Shown here piece by piece: positions 6,555 through 14,179 of a stretch of 14,179 nt of DNA. Below the pieces are notes generated by a model that made no database searches, had not been told where the DNA came from, and saw only the letters and a list, made by a program, of their open reading frames with translations. The position numbers were made by a program, and so were the translations under genes. Position 1 is the stretch's first letter; each line of letters starts with the position of its first letter. The stretch comes from an uncultured Elusimicrobia bacterium (lineage in GTDB: Bacteria; Elusimicrobiota; Elusimicrobia; Elusimicrobiales; Elusimicrobiaceae), in contig CALYRQ010000004.1 of assembly GCA_945483375.1 (NCBI GenBank), forward strand, positions 1 through 14,179. Reading direction: 5' to 3'.

Positions 6555-7358
6555 TTATCTTGTCATGACAAACGGCATTTGGTCGCCGGCCATATAGGTG
6601 GGCATGCGGCCGTCCCACTTTTCGATGGCTTTTAACTGCGCTTCCACCTGGCGGAGTTTAATCAAATTGTCGGACACCACTTCGCGCTGCAAACGCAACG
6701 ATTTGGCTTCGGCTTCCGCCTGCAAAATTTTCTGCTCGGCTTCTTTTTTCACCTTTTCCACCAAGTTGGTGGCGCGTTTGGCTTCCTGCTCGGCAATTTG
6801 TTTTTCTTCCACCGCTTTTAAAAACTGGGGAGAAAATTCAAAGTTCGTGATGGCGATGTCGGAAACGATGACCTGTTTTTCCGCCATTTTGGATTTTAAA
6901 ATTTCATCCAATTCTTTGGCCACCTGCACGCGGTTGGAAATCAGGCTGTCGGCCGAGTACTTGGCAATGACGGCTTTCGTCCATTCTTCCACCATGGGTT
7001 TTAACACGGTGGCGGTGTATTCCGGCCCCAGGTTGCGGTAGATGGATTCGATGGTGTCGGGCAAAATGCGGTGGTTGATGGCCAGCGTTAAACCGACGGT
7101 CTGCAAATCTTTGGAAAACGCTTCCGTATTGAAAGAATCTTTGCGGATGCGGACGGAGAATTTTTCAATCGAGTCCACCAGCGGAAGTTTAAAGTGCAAC
7201 CCTTCGCTGTACGCGCCCACAATTTTACCAAAGCGCAGTTTTACGGCTACGTTGCCCGCGGATACGGTAAAATAAGAACCCAGCGCGCAGACGGCCACAA
7301 TCAAAATAACGGCGGGAGCAATAAATTGCTTCCAGTTGACGGGGGTAATGTTTCTCAT
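6555..7358 (-). CDS. Prohibitin-type SPFH/Band 7 membrane protein
   Basis: The 267-residue protein has an N-terminal membrane helix (about 12-31), an SPFH/PHB domain (about 32-180) and a long charged coiled coil (about 180-245) rich in Glu, Lys and Ala. It ends in WDGRMPTYMAGDQMPFV, the C-terminal pattern of prohibitins. Size and layout match mitochondrial prohibitin and its bacterial homologues more than HflK/HflC or flotillin. Such proteins form ring-shaped membrane scaffolds that in many organisms control an FtsH/AAA protease; no ftsH or NfeD gene is next to it here, so the partner is unknown. AAGGAG lies six bases before the ATG. It is a single-gene unit with its own terminator. Confidence 0.9.
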   Translation of the reverse strand: MRNITPVNWKQFIAPAVILIVAVCALGSYFTVSAGNVAVKLRFGKIVGAYSEGLHFKLPLVDSIEKFSVRIRKDSFNTEAFSKDLQTVGLTLAINHRILPDTIESIYRNLGPEYTATVLKPMVEEWTKAVIAKYSADSLISNRVQVAKELDEILKSKMAEKQVIVSDIAITNFEFSPQFLKAVEEKQIAEQEAKRATNLVEKVKKEAEQKILQAEAEAKSLRLQREVVSDNLIKLRQVEAQLKAIEKWDGRMPTYMAGDQMPFVMTR

Positions 7359-7387
7359 GTAAGCTCCTTTAAAATAAACTACACTTT

Positions 7388-7393
7388 ATTATA
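7388..7393 (-). promoter_or_regulatory. Candidate -10 for the prohibitin gene
   Basis: On the minus strand this reads TATAAT, about 30 bases upstream of the prohibitin ATG. TTGCAT at 7413-7418 could be the -35 but the 19-bp spacing is long. It lies between the terminator of the sugar permease gene and the prohibitin start, where a promoter is needed. Confidence 0.5.
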
Positions 7394-7416
7394 CTTTTTT
7401 GAGTCGCTCCGCATGC

Positions 7417-7443
7417 AAAAAAGCCGCCCCGAAAGGCGGCTTT
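7417..7443 (-). terminator. Intrinsic terminator of the fructokinase-permease unit
   Basis: Arms AAAGCCGCC and GGCGGCTTT pair around CCGAAA. The minus-strand transcript ends in TTTTTT, the complement of 7417-7422. It lies 20 bp past the permease stop. Confidence 0.9.
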
Positions 7444-7463
7444 ATAAAACTTTTACAAACGGC

Positions 7464-8624
7464 TTAGGCGGCCTGGGCGCGGATATTTTTAATCATCCAC
7501 AATAAATACGCCGCCCCAAGGGACATCACCAATACGGCCCCGGTTTGCGAATGGACGGCATCCGCCGTGAGCCCCATGGCAAGCGGAAAGAGCGTGCCGC
7601 CGAACAGGCCCATAATCATCAGGCCGGACACTTCGTTCTTTTTCTGCGGGTTATGCAAAATCGCCTGCGAAAAAATAATGGGGAATATGTTGGAGTTACC
7701 AAACCCGACAAGCGCCATACACGCATAAAGCGGCCACGCGCCATGCAGGAAAACCATACCCACCATAGATACGGCAATACAGCCCGCACTGAGCATAAAA
7801 AACTTCTTGGCGCAACAGCGCGCCAACACAAACGCGCCCAGGAAACAGCCCAGCGTACGGAACAAAAAGTACACGCTGGAAGCATAGCCGGCCTGGGTTA
7901 AATCCGCCCCCGCGCGGTCCATCAAAAGGCGCGGAGCCGTTACGTTTACGCCGACGTCCACCCCCACATGGCACACAATGCCCAAAAAGCAGAAAAAGAT
8001 AAATCCGTCCCCCAGCAAGCGGAAACAATCCGCAAACGAAGAGGCTTTGCCCGTCACTTCTTCTTCCTTAATCTTTTCACGCGCCAGGAATAAAAACGCT
8101 ACGGCCGCTTCCGCCAGAAACATTAAATATAAATATTTCCAGCTGCCGAACCGCAACGCCGCCCATCCGGCGAGCAACGGCGCGGAAAAAGACGCAATCG
8201 CTTTAATAAACTGCCCGAACGTCATGACGCTGGCGAGTTTTTCCCCCGCCACCACATTGGAAAGAAGCGGATTGAGCGACACCTGCATCAGCGTATTGCC
8301 AATGCCCAAAAGCGCAAATGAAACCATCATCACGCCAAACGAATAATCGACCAGCGGCAACGCGAGCGCAACGGCGGTAACGATTAAGCTGGCCAGCACC
8401 GTTTTGCGGCGGCCGATTTTGTTCATCAGCATACCCGTCGGAACGGAGCACACCAAAAACCAAAAGAAAACCATGGAAGGAAACAAATTGGCGACGGAAT
8501 CGGACAAATTAAAATCCGCTTTTACATAATGGGTGGCAACACCCACCGCGTCCACAAATCCCATGGCAAAAAACGACAGCATGATAGGGACTAATACCCA
8601 ATATCCATTTTTCTTATCCGGCAT
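7464..8624 (-). CDS. FHS-type MFS sugar:proton symporter
   Basis: The 386-residue protein is a 12-helix Major Facilitator Superfamily permease. The loop 2-3 motif appears as GMLMNKIGRRKT (64-75). Segments NPLLSN (118-123), FGQFIKAIASF (136-146) and GNSNIFPIIFSQAI (309-322) are typical of the FHS family (fucose-glucose-galactose:H+ symporters, FucP/GluP type). It lies 9 bp after the kinase gene, and its GGAGG ribosome binding site overlaps the kinase stop region, so both are in one transcript. The likely job is proton-driven uptake of a hexose, which the kinase phosphorylates. The exact sugar cannot be read from sequence; fructose or glucose is most likely given the neighbour. Confidence 0.88.
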   Translation of the reverse strand: MPDKKNGYWVLVPIMLSFFAMGFVDAVGVATHYVKADFNLSDSVANLFPSMVFFWFLVCSVPTGMLMNKIGRRKTVLASLIVTAVALALPLVDYSFGVMMVSFALLGIGNTLMQVSLNPLLSNVVAGEKLASVMTFGQFIKAIASFSAPLLAGWAALRFGSWKYLYLMFLAEAAVAFLFLAREKIKEEEVTGKASSFADCFRLLGDGFIFFCFLGIVCHVGVDVGVNVTAPRLLMDRAGADLTQAGYASSVYFLFRTLGCFLGAFVLARCCAKKFFMLSAGCIAVSMVGMVFLHGAWPLYACMALVGFGNSNIFPIIFSQAILHNPQKKNEVSGLMIMGLFGGTLFPLAMGLTADAVHSQTGAVLVMSLGAAYLLWMIKNIRAQAA

Positions 8625-8633
8625 ACAACCTCC

Positions 8634-9494
8634 TTAAAGATAAGACGGCCAGGCTCCCGCCCGGGTGCACACAAACGCGGCTATTTTGACGGCGGCTTCG
8701 TGCGCCTCTTTGAGCGTTTTGCCCATTAACACGGCGCAAACAAACGCGCCAGAAAAAGAATCCCCCGCGCCGACGGTGTCTTCCACCGTTACGCGCGGCG
8801 TGTTGATGCGGGAAATTTCGTCCGGCGTATAAATAACGCTGTATTTATCTCCCGCTGTAAAAATTAAATAGCGCAAATGGTACTTCTGCAGCAAGGCGCG
8901 GCAGACTTCTTCGTCCGAACCCGTTAGGCCAAACAAATCGCGCAAGATGACCAGTTCGTCGTCATTTAATTTAAATACGTTGGCAAAGCCGAGTAACTCT
9001 TCGATAAGTTCCTTGGAATAATAAGACTGGCGAAGATTTACGTCAAAAAACCGAAGCGCGCCCTGCGGGGCGGCCGCCAATAATTTTTTGACCGTTTCCC
9101 GCGTGTGCGCATGACGCAACGACAATGTGCCGTAACACACCGCATCCGCACGCGAAACGGCGGTTAACGCTTCGGGCGTAAGGGGTAAATGGTCCCAGGC
9201 AACGTCTTCCACAATGGTATAAGAAGGGATGCCGTCTTTGAGTTCCACCTGTACGCGCCCGGTGGGATACGGCACAGTGGAAATAACGCCCTGAATGTGG
9301 CTACGCGCCAGTTCCTGCAAAATTTCGCGGCCCCAGTCGTCGTCGCCCACGGCGCTGACGGCACATCCGTCCGCCCCCAGCTGCGTGGCGTGATATACAA
9401 AATTAATGGGTGCGCCCCCGGCGCGTTTGCCCGTCGGGAAAACGTCCCATAACAATTCCCCGATTCCTACGATAAACGGTTTTCTGTCTGCCAT
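8634..9494 (-). CDS. PfkB-family sugar kinase, probably fructokinase
   Basis: The 286-residue protein belongs to the ribokinase/PfkB family. It has IGELLWDVF (11-19), the sugar-binding GGAPINFVYHATQLG (26-40), FDVNLRQSYY (150-159, the form common in fructokinases) and GAGDSFSGAF (242-251) with catalytic Asp D245. The expected reaction is ATP-dependent phosphorylation of fructose, after uptake by the permease encoded next. The frame is open upstream to 9632, but the start at 9494 is preferred: AGGAGG precedes this ATG by six bases, the protein then begins at the usual family position, and the added N-terminal 46 residues would cross the edge of a palindromic repeat region and look unlike the family. 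Other PfkB substrates (2-keto-3-deoxygluconate, ribose) are less likely but not excluded. Confidence 0.9.
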   Translation of the reverse strand: MADRKPFIVGIGELLWDVFPTGKRAGGAPINFVYHATQLGADGCAVSAVGDDDWGREILQELARSHIQGVISTVPYPTGRVQVELKDGIPSYTIVEDVAWDHLPLTPEALTAVSRADAVCYGTLSLRHAHTRETVKKLLAAAPQGALRFFDVNLRQSYYSKELIEELLGFANVFKLNDDELVILRDLFGLTGSDEEVCRALLQKYHLRYLIFTAGDKYSVIYTPDEISRINTPRVTVEDTVGAGDSFSGAFVCAVLMGKTLKEAHEAAVKIAAFVCTRAGAWPSYL

Positions 9495-9572
9495 AAAAAC
9501 CTCCTGCTTATATTGTAACCTAAATACGGATAAGATGGCCGGGAAAAATATATTCTGGACGCTTCTCACATT

Positions 9573-9690
9573 CGTCATTCCCGAATGTTGACGGCCCGCA
9601 GGGTTCGGGAATCTGTTGTTTCGTAATAACAAGATCCCGTACTACAACCCCGTATAACTACTTGACGGGGCAGGCTCTTACGGGATGACG
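9573..9690. repeat. 118-bp palindromic element with CGTCAT termini
   Basis: The ends are inverted copies: CGTCATTCCCG at the left and CGGGATGACG at the right, one base different in length. The interior has two hairpins, ATTCCCGAA (9577-9585) with TTCGGGAAT (9604-9612), and ATCCCGTA (9634-9641) with TACGGGAT (9679-9686), the second containing CCCCGT/ACGGGG. Such CGTCATTCCCG-type units are common dispersed repeats in many bacterial chromosomes. No other copy occurs in this window, so the repeat status is inferred from form. Confidence 0.6.
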
Positions 9691-9722
9691 TAACCTTTAG
9701 TCTAAGCGGCCAAAATAAGCAA

Positions 9723-9754
9723 CCACAGATAAGAAATCTCTTTCTTATCCGTGG
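9723..9754. repeat. 14-bp hairpin
   Basis: Arms 9723-9736 and 9741-9754 pair with one A-C mismatch around a TCTC loop. Neither side carries a strong T run, so it is not a clear terminator. It may be part of the repeat cluster. Confidence 0.5.
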
Positions 9755-9830
9755 TGCGTAAAACATCAGTTAACATCAGCCGTTATTCAAGTGCCGTGCA
9801 GAGTAGAATGACACAATAGAAGATTGCCTG

Positions 9831-9934
9831 ATTTGTTAAATTCGCTTTAGATTGTGAGGGCTAGTCGGCCGCATAGGCGTGGCTGTAGCCACGTCAAGGC
9901 CGAGGAACGCACAAGATAACAGAATTTAGCAAAT
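9831..9934. repeat. Long imperfect foldback, about 104 nt
   Basis: The outer 13-bp stem pairs 9831-9843 with 9922-9934 (one G-T). Inside lie TTGTG/CACAA (9852-9856 with 9910-9914), TCGGCC/GGCCGA (9865-9870 with 9898-9903) and an apical hairpin CGTGGCT/AGCCACG (9878-9884 with 9887-9893). Wobble pairs and bulges are kept inside one continuous hairpin. It could be a MITE-like repeat or a structured RNA on either strand. I do not recognise a known family. Confidence 0.5.
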
Positions 9935-9952
9935 TGTTGGCCCGAAAAAGCA

Positions 9953-9985
9953 ACGAAACGCAAAGAAATTTTCTTTGCGTTTCGT
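9953..9985 (-). terminator. Probable terminator of the ATP synthase operon
   Basis: A perfect 33-nt odd palindrome centred on 9969 gives a stem of about 14-15 bp. On the minus strand it is followed by TTGCTTTTTC, a T-rich tail. It begins 34 bp past the atpC stop, in the right place to end the atp transcript. The stem is AT-rich, so efficiency is uncertain. Confidence 0.65.
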
Positions 9986-10018
9986 GCGTACTGCGAAAGC
10001 TAAGTACAGCCGTTATAA

Positions 10019-10429
10019 TTACATCTGCCGTTTTTTGACTTTCATCCTCGCTATCGCCTGCTTAATCTCCAACTCCGCAAGTTCAAAGTCGATATCGGCG
10101 TCCTTGTTGGACAGTGACGCTTTGGCCGCTTTGATTTTCTGCTTTTCGGCCTCTTCGTCAATTTCGTCCGCCAGCGACGCGCTTTCGGCAAACACGTTCA
10201 CCACATCGTTGAGCACTTCCACAAAGCCCCCCAGCGCGGCAAACGCTTCTTCTTTCCCGTCCTTTTTATAACGCAGGGAACCCATCCCCAGCTGCACAAT
10301 CGTTTTGACGTGCCCAGGCAAAATACCCATTTCCCCCAGCAAGGCGGGCAGAATCACCATGTCCACCTGCAGGTCGGTAATCAGCTGTTTTTCCGGCGTA
10401 ATTAAGTTAAGGGTCAGTTTTTTGGACAT
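10019..10429 (-). CDS. atpC: ATP synthase F1 subunit epsilon
   Basis: The 136-residue protein is the usual size for epsilon, part of the central stalk that links rotor to catalytic head and can inhibit ATP hydrolysis. The N-terminal beta-sandwich (about 1-85) includes LPALLGEMGILPGHV, the family core pattern. The C-terminal part (about 86-136) is a pair of charged helices, with a lysine-rich tail ending in KKRQM. The ATG follows the atpD stop by 3 bp, with AAAGAG upstream as a weak ribosome binding site, fitting coupled translation. It is the last gene of the operon before the palindrome-rich gap. Confidence 0.93.
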   Translation of the reverse strand: MSKKLTLNLITPEKQLITDLQVDMVILPALLGEMGILPGHVKTIVQLGMGSLRYKKDGKEEAFAALGGFVEVLNDVVNVFAESASLADEIDEEAEKQKIKAAKASLSNKDADIDFELAELEIKQAIARMKVKKRQM

Positions 10430-10432
10430 AGC

Positions 10433-11866
<1,434 letters not shown>

Positions 11867-12769
11867 TTAACCGTTAAGGGCGTTGGCCCCGTTGACGATA
11901 TCCAAAATTTCGTTGGTAATGCCCGCCTGGCGCACTTTGTTTAGTTTTACACCCAAAGCGTTCACGAGCTCCCCGGCGTTCTTGCTGGCAGCGTCCATGG
12001 CGTTCATGGTAGCGGCCAGGTTGGCGGCCTGAGATTCCAGCAAAATGCGGTACATGTTGGCTTTGAACAAACGCGGAACCAAAATATCGAAAATTTCTTT
12101 GATTCCCGGTTCAAACACAAAATCACTTTCTTCACGTTTGTTTTTAATGTTTTCAAAATCAAACGGTAAAAGTTTTTGTTCCACCAAGTTTTGGCTGGCA
12201 AGCGACTTAAAATCGTTGTAAATAAGCGTTACCGAACCGAGTTTGTCTTTCAAAAACGCTTTCATTACCGCTTCGCCCAACAGCTCCGCATGCGCATATG
12301 ACACTTTGGGGAAAATCCCCACGCTTTCGTACGCGATATGCAGGTTGGGCATTGTCAAACGGGCGAAAAAATCTCTGCCCTTTTTACCGACGGCAAACAG
12401 CGTAATTTGCTTATCTTTATGATCCCGCAAAAATTGCAGCGCCGCACGCAAAATAACGGCATTGAACGAACCCGCCAAGCCTTTATCCCCCGTGATAAGG
12501 AGAAGCCCGATTTTGGACGGATCGCCGGTGCGGTTGACAAACACGCGGCCGGCGAGGTTTTCGCCTTCTTCGGGCTGGGGCATGGAAAGAATGTCTTGCT
12601 TTAAATCGTCCACCATTTCCAACATTTTTTTGGCGAACGGGCGGGCGGCGGTCATCGCGTCCTGCGCTTTGCGGATGCGGGCGTTGGAGATCATCTTCAT
12701 CGTCTGCATAATCTGCTGCGTGGATTTGATGGCTTTAATGTTTTGCCGTATGTCCCTAAGCGATTCCAT
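11867..12769 (-). CDS. atpG: ATP synthase F1 subunit gamma
   Basis: The 300-residue protein is the rotating central shaft of F1. The N-terminal helix IRQNIKAIKSTQQIMQTMKMIS and the C-terminal helix with NKVRQAGITNEILDIV are the coiled-coil pair that inserts in the alpha3beta3 head; the middle is the Rossmann-like domain (with VTLIYNDF and similar strands). Length is normal. It follows hldD by 7 bp; AGGTG overlapping the hldD stop region serves as ribosome binding site, so the two are tightly linked. Its usual upstream neighbour atpA is instead separated by hldD. Confidence 0.95.
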   Translation of the reverse strand: MESLRDIRQNIKAIKSTQQIMQTMKMISNARIRKAQDAMTAARPFAKKMLEMVDDLKQDILSMPQPEEGENLAGRVFVNRTGDPSKIGLLLITGDKGLAGSFNAVILRAALQFLRDHKDKQITLFAVGKKGRDFFARLTMPNLHIAYESVGIFPKVSYAHAELLGEAVMKAFLKDKLGSVTLIYNDFKSLASQNLVEQKLLPFDFENIKNKREESDFVFEPGIKEIFDILVPRLFKANMYRILLESQAANLAATMNAMDAASKNAGELVNALGVKLNKVRQAGITNEILDIVNGANALNG

Positions 12770-12776
12770 GGTTCAC

Positions 12777-13712
12777 CTATTTGTTGCGCGCTTCCAAGAT
12801 GGACACGTAGTCGGCGATGCCGGCTTCCAGCGAATAGTCCGGCTCAAAGCCGAGTTTTTCTTTGGAAAGCGTCATATCCGCCTGCGTTTTAAGCTGGAAG
12901 AACGGATACGGATTGTCGATGTATTCGGGTTCCAGGTTCGTGCCGAGTTCTTTGTTCAGGCAATTAATGATGGCGTTATAGTCGCGCGGGATACCGGTGG
13001 CGGCATTGTAAACGCCCGTTTCTTTGCCGTTGTTCAAGGCGCAGAGGTTGATTTTGACGATGTCTTTGACGTACACAAAATCGCGCTGCTGCTCGCCGAA
13101 TTTAAATACGCGCGGGCGTTTGCCTTCTTTCATCTGGTTGTAAAGCTGGTAGACCATGCTGGCCATTTTGCCTTTGTAGTATTCGCCGGGGCCGTACACG
13201 TTGAAATAGCGCAGACCGATAATCGTCATATCATGATTATCTTCGGCAAACTGGCGGGCGACGTTGTCCATAATCACCTTGGAAAAACCGTACACGTTTT
13301 CCGGGTGGGTGGGTTGCGTTTCCACATTGGGCACCGGGCCGTTGCCGTACGTGGCGGCGGAAGAGGCGTAAATTACTTTTTTAATTTCGTTTTCGGCCGC
13401 AAAGGCAAGCAGATTTTTAAACGCTTCCACGTTTTGTTCCATCATGGCTTTTTGGTCCATAACCGTGGTGTCGGTGATGGCGGCTTCGTGGAAAATGGCG
13501 TCGAAATACATATCATGCGGCATGTATTCAAACAGGTCCGCGGTGATGACGTCGCCTTTAAAACCGATTAAGTTTTTGAAGTTGCCGTTTTTGGAAAAAT
13601 CGTCCCATACGGTTACTTCATGGCCTTGCGCTTCCAGGGTTTTGGCGATATTGCTACCGATAAACCCGGCGCCGCCGGTAACTAAATATTTTTTCTTCGT
13701 TTTAGCGTCCAT
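12777..13712 (-). CDS. hldD: NAD(P)-dependent sugar-nucleotide epimerase, probably ADP-glyceromanno-heptose 6-epimerase
   Basis: HldD converts ADP-D-glycero-D-manno-heptose to the L-glycero form, a precursor of the LPS inner core. The 311-residue protein is a short-chain dehydrogenase of the extended type: GGAGFIG (13-19) binds the cofactor, S117/S118 in YASSAATYG, Y141 and K145 in YGFSK form the catalytic set, and K180 in YYKGKMAS matches the second active-site Lys of E. coli HldD. RYFNVYGPGE (168-177) and GEQQRDFVYVKD (206-217) are HldD-like and differ from GalE. It sits inside the atp operon: its AGGAG site overlaps the atpA stop region and atpG begins 7 bp after it. This implies heptose-containing LPS and cotranscription with ATP synthase. 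A different sugar epimerase is possible; 0.8 for HldD itself. Confidence 0.87.
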   Translation of the reverse strand: MDAKTKKKYLVTGGAGFIGSNIAKTLEAQGHEVTVWDDFSKNGNFKNLIGFKGDVITADLFEYMPHDMYFDAIFHEAAITDTTVMDQKAMMEQNVEAFKNLLAFAAENEIKKVIYASSAATYGNGPVPNVETQPTHPENVYGFSKVIMDNVARQFAEDNHDMTIIGLRYFNVYGPGEYYKGKMASMVYQLYNQMKEGKRPRVFKFGEQQRDFVYVKDIVKINLCALNNGKETGVYNAATGIPRDYNAIINCLNKELGTNLEPEYIDNPYPFFQLKTQADMTLSKEKLGFEPDYSLEAGIADYVSILEARNK

Positions 13713-13721
13713 TTAAAACTC

Positions 13722-14179
13722 CTATTTGCCGGCTTTAAAAACCGATTTAAAAGCGTCCAGCAGGGCCACCACTTTTTCTTCCAACTCTTTGGTAAGTTCG
13801 TTGGAAGTGTTCAGTTCGTTTAATACGTCCGCATGTTCGGCGCGGGCATAGGCCAAAAGCTGTTTTTCGTAAGCGAGCACGTCCGTCACTTCAATCCCGT
13901 CCAGATAGCCGTGCACGCCCGCATAGAGCACCAACACTTCTTCGCCTACTTTAAGCGGAGAGTATTGGTCTTGCTTTAAGAGTTCCGTCATGCGTTTGCC
14001 GCGCGCAATTTGGCGCTGAGATTCTTTGTCGAGCTCGGAGCCGAACTGGGCAAAACCCGCCAGTTCCTGATACTGGGACAAATCAATACGAAGCGTACCA
14101 GCCACTTTGCGCATGGATTTGCGCTGGGCCGATCCGCCTACGCGGGATACGGACAAACCGACGTTGATGGCCGGCTTGA
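13722..14179 (-). CDS. atpA: ATP synthase F1 subunit alpha, C-terminal part (partial)
   Basis: The right edge cuts the gene; 152 full codons remain. The readable sequence starts KPAINVGLSVSRVGGSAQ, the conserved alpha-subunit segment, including the Arg of VSRVGG that reaches into the neighbouring beta catalytic site. The helical C-terminal domain follows (AGTLRIDLSQYQEL, then LLKQDQYSPLKVGEEVLVLYAG) and ends in FKSVFKAGK. These are all typical. An in-frame TTG at 14154-14156 is not the start, since the canonical sequence continues upstream. The next gene downstream is hldD, 9 bp after the stop, not atpG. Confidence 0.97.
   Translation of the reverse strand, partial: KPAINVGLSVSRVGGSAQRKSMRKVAGTLRIDLSQYQELAGFAQFGSELDKESQRQIARGKRMTELLKQDQYSPLKVGEEVLVLYAGVHGYLDGIEVTDVLAYEKQLLAYARAEHADVLNELNTSNELTKELEEKVVALLDAFKSVFKAGK

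Larger units (their letters stand above)
9495..10018. other. 524-bp gene-free region made mainly of inverted repeats
   Basis: I see no gene here on either strand. From left to right it holds: the kinase leader; a 118-bp palindromic element (9573-9690); a 14-bp hairpin (9723-9754); a foldback of about 104 nt (9831-9934); and the hairpin that probably ends the ATP synthase transcript (9953-9985). No tRNA or known riboswitch was recognised. The density of palindromes is unlike the rest of the window. Confidence 0.7.

Noticed and set aside
6555..7358. HflC or HflK assignment
   Set aside because: There is no hflK/hflC pair and the C-terminal WDGRMP-PFV pattern and size are those of prohibitin rather than HflC.
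9591..9615. tRNA T-arm-like GGGTTCGGGAATC
   Set aside because: No acceptor, D or anticodon arms can be placed around it, and the bases are better explained by the ATTCCCGAA/TTCGGGAAT hairpin.
9495..9632. Upstream in-frame extension of the fructokinase (46 extra codons)
   Set aside because: The ATG at 9494 has AGGAGG six bases before it and gives the family-typical N-terminus; the added part overlaps the palindromic repeat.
9495..10018. CRISPR array in the repeat-rich gap
   Set aside because: The repeats are inverted and unequal, not direct repeats with regular spacers, and no cas gene is nearby.
12462..13571. 369-codon open frame on the plus strand
   Set aside because: It lies antisense to atpG and hldD, both with clear family motifs, and its sequence is low in recognisable domains. 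It is an open shadow frame caused by codon bias.
14154..14156. TTG as a possible start for a short alpha-subunit-like protein
   Set aside because: The frame continues upstream with KPAINVG, canonical for atpA, so this is an internal codon of a gene cut by the window edge.

Overview
The window looks like part of a chromosome from a Gram-negative bacterium. It carries an F1Fo ATP synthase operon, an LPS heptose epimerase (HldD), a prohibitin-type SPFH protein, SppA, and two secreted proteins with Sec signal peptides. Base composition is slightly GC-rich, genes are tightly packed, and most starts have a clear AGGAGG-type Shine-Dalgarno. I saw no phage, plasmid, IS or CRISPR genes. The overall feel suggests an anaerobic gut bacterium, possibly Elusimicrobiota, but no marker here proves that and I hold it at low confidence.

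Layout from left to right. Positions 1-1031 (minus) hold dapA followed by the start of a Rossmann dehydrogenase, probably asd, both for lysine and diaminopimelate synthesis. A symmetric divergent promoter at about 1063-1088 separates dapA from sppA (plus). SppA is followed closely by a five-helix membrane protein that resembles the Yip1 family, and then a terminator at 2899-2934. Positions 3008-5292 (plus) hold two overlapping genes for secreted paralogous proteases of the trypsin fold. In both, the nucleophile position is Cys instead of Ser. A bidirectional terminator at 5297-5327 separates them from minus-strand genes: a Sel1-repeat protein, a prohibitin homologue, and a two-gene sugar unit (PfkB fructokinase-like kinase, then an FHS-type sugar permease).

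Positions 9495-10018 contain no gene and are built largely of inverted repeats, including a 118-bp palindromic element and a foldback of about 104 nt. From 10019 to the right end the minus strand carries atpA (partial), hldD, atpG, atpD and atpC in transcription order. Placing hldD between atpA and atpG is unusual.

The most notable item is the tandem pair of Cys-nucleophile chymotrypsin-like proteases. They have a 3C/V8-like GVHIGS substrate-pocket motif and share an unrecognised C-terminal domain with a D-x-AHLET motif. PA-clan enzymes with Cys nucleophiles are known mostly from RNA viruses, so a secreted bacterial pair deserves follow-up. Other points of interest are the long foldback in the atp-frk gap, the hldD insertion, a possible leaderless start for the first protease, and a promoter nested in the terminator of the upstream gene.
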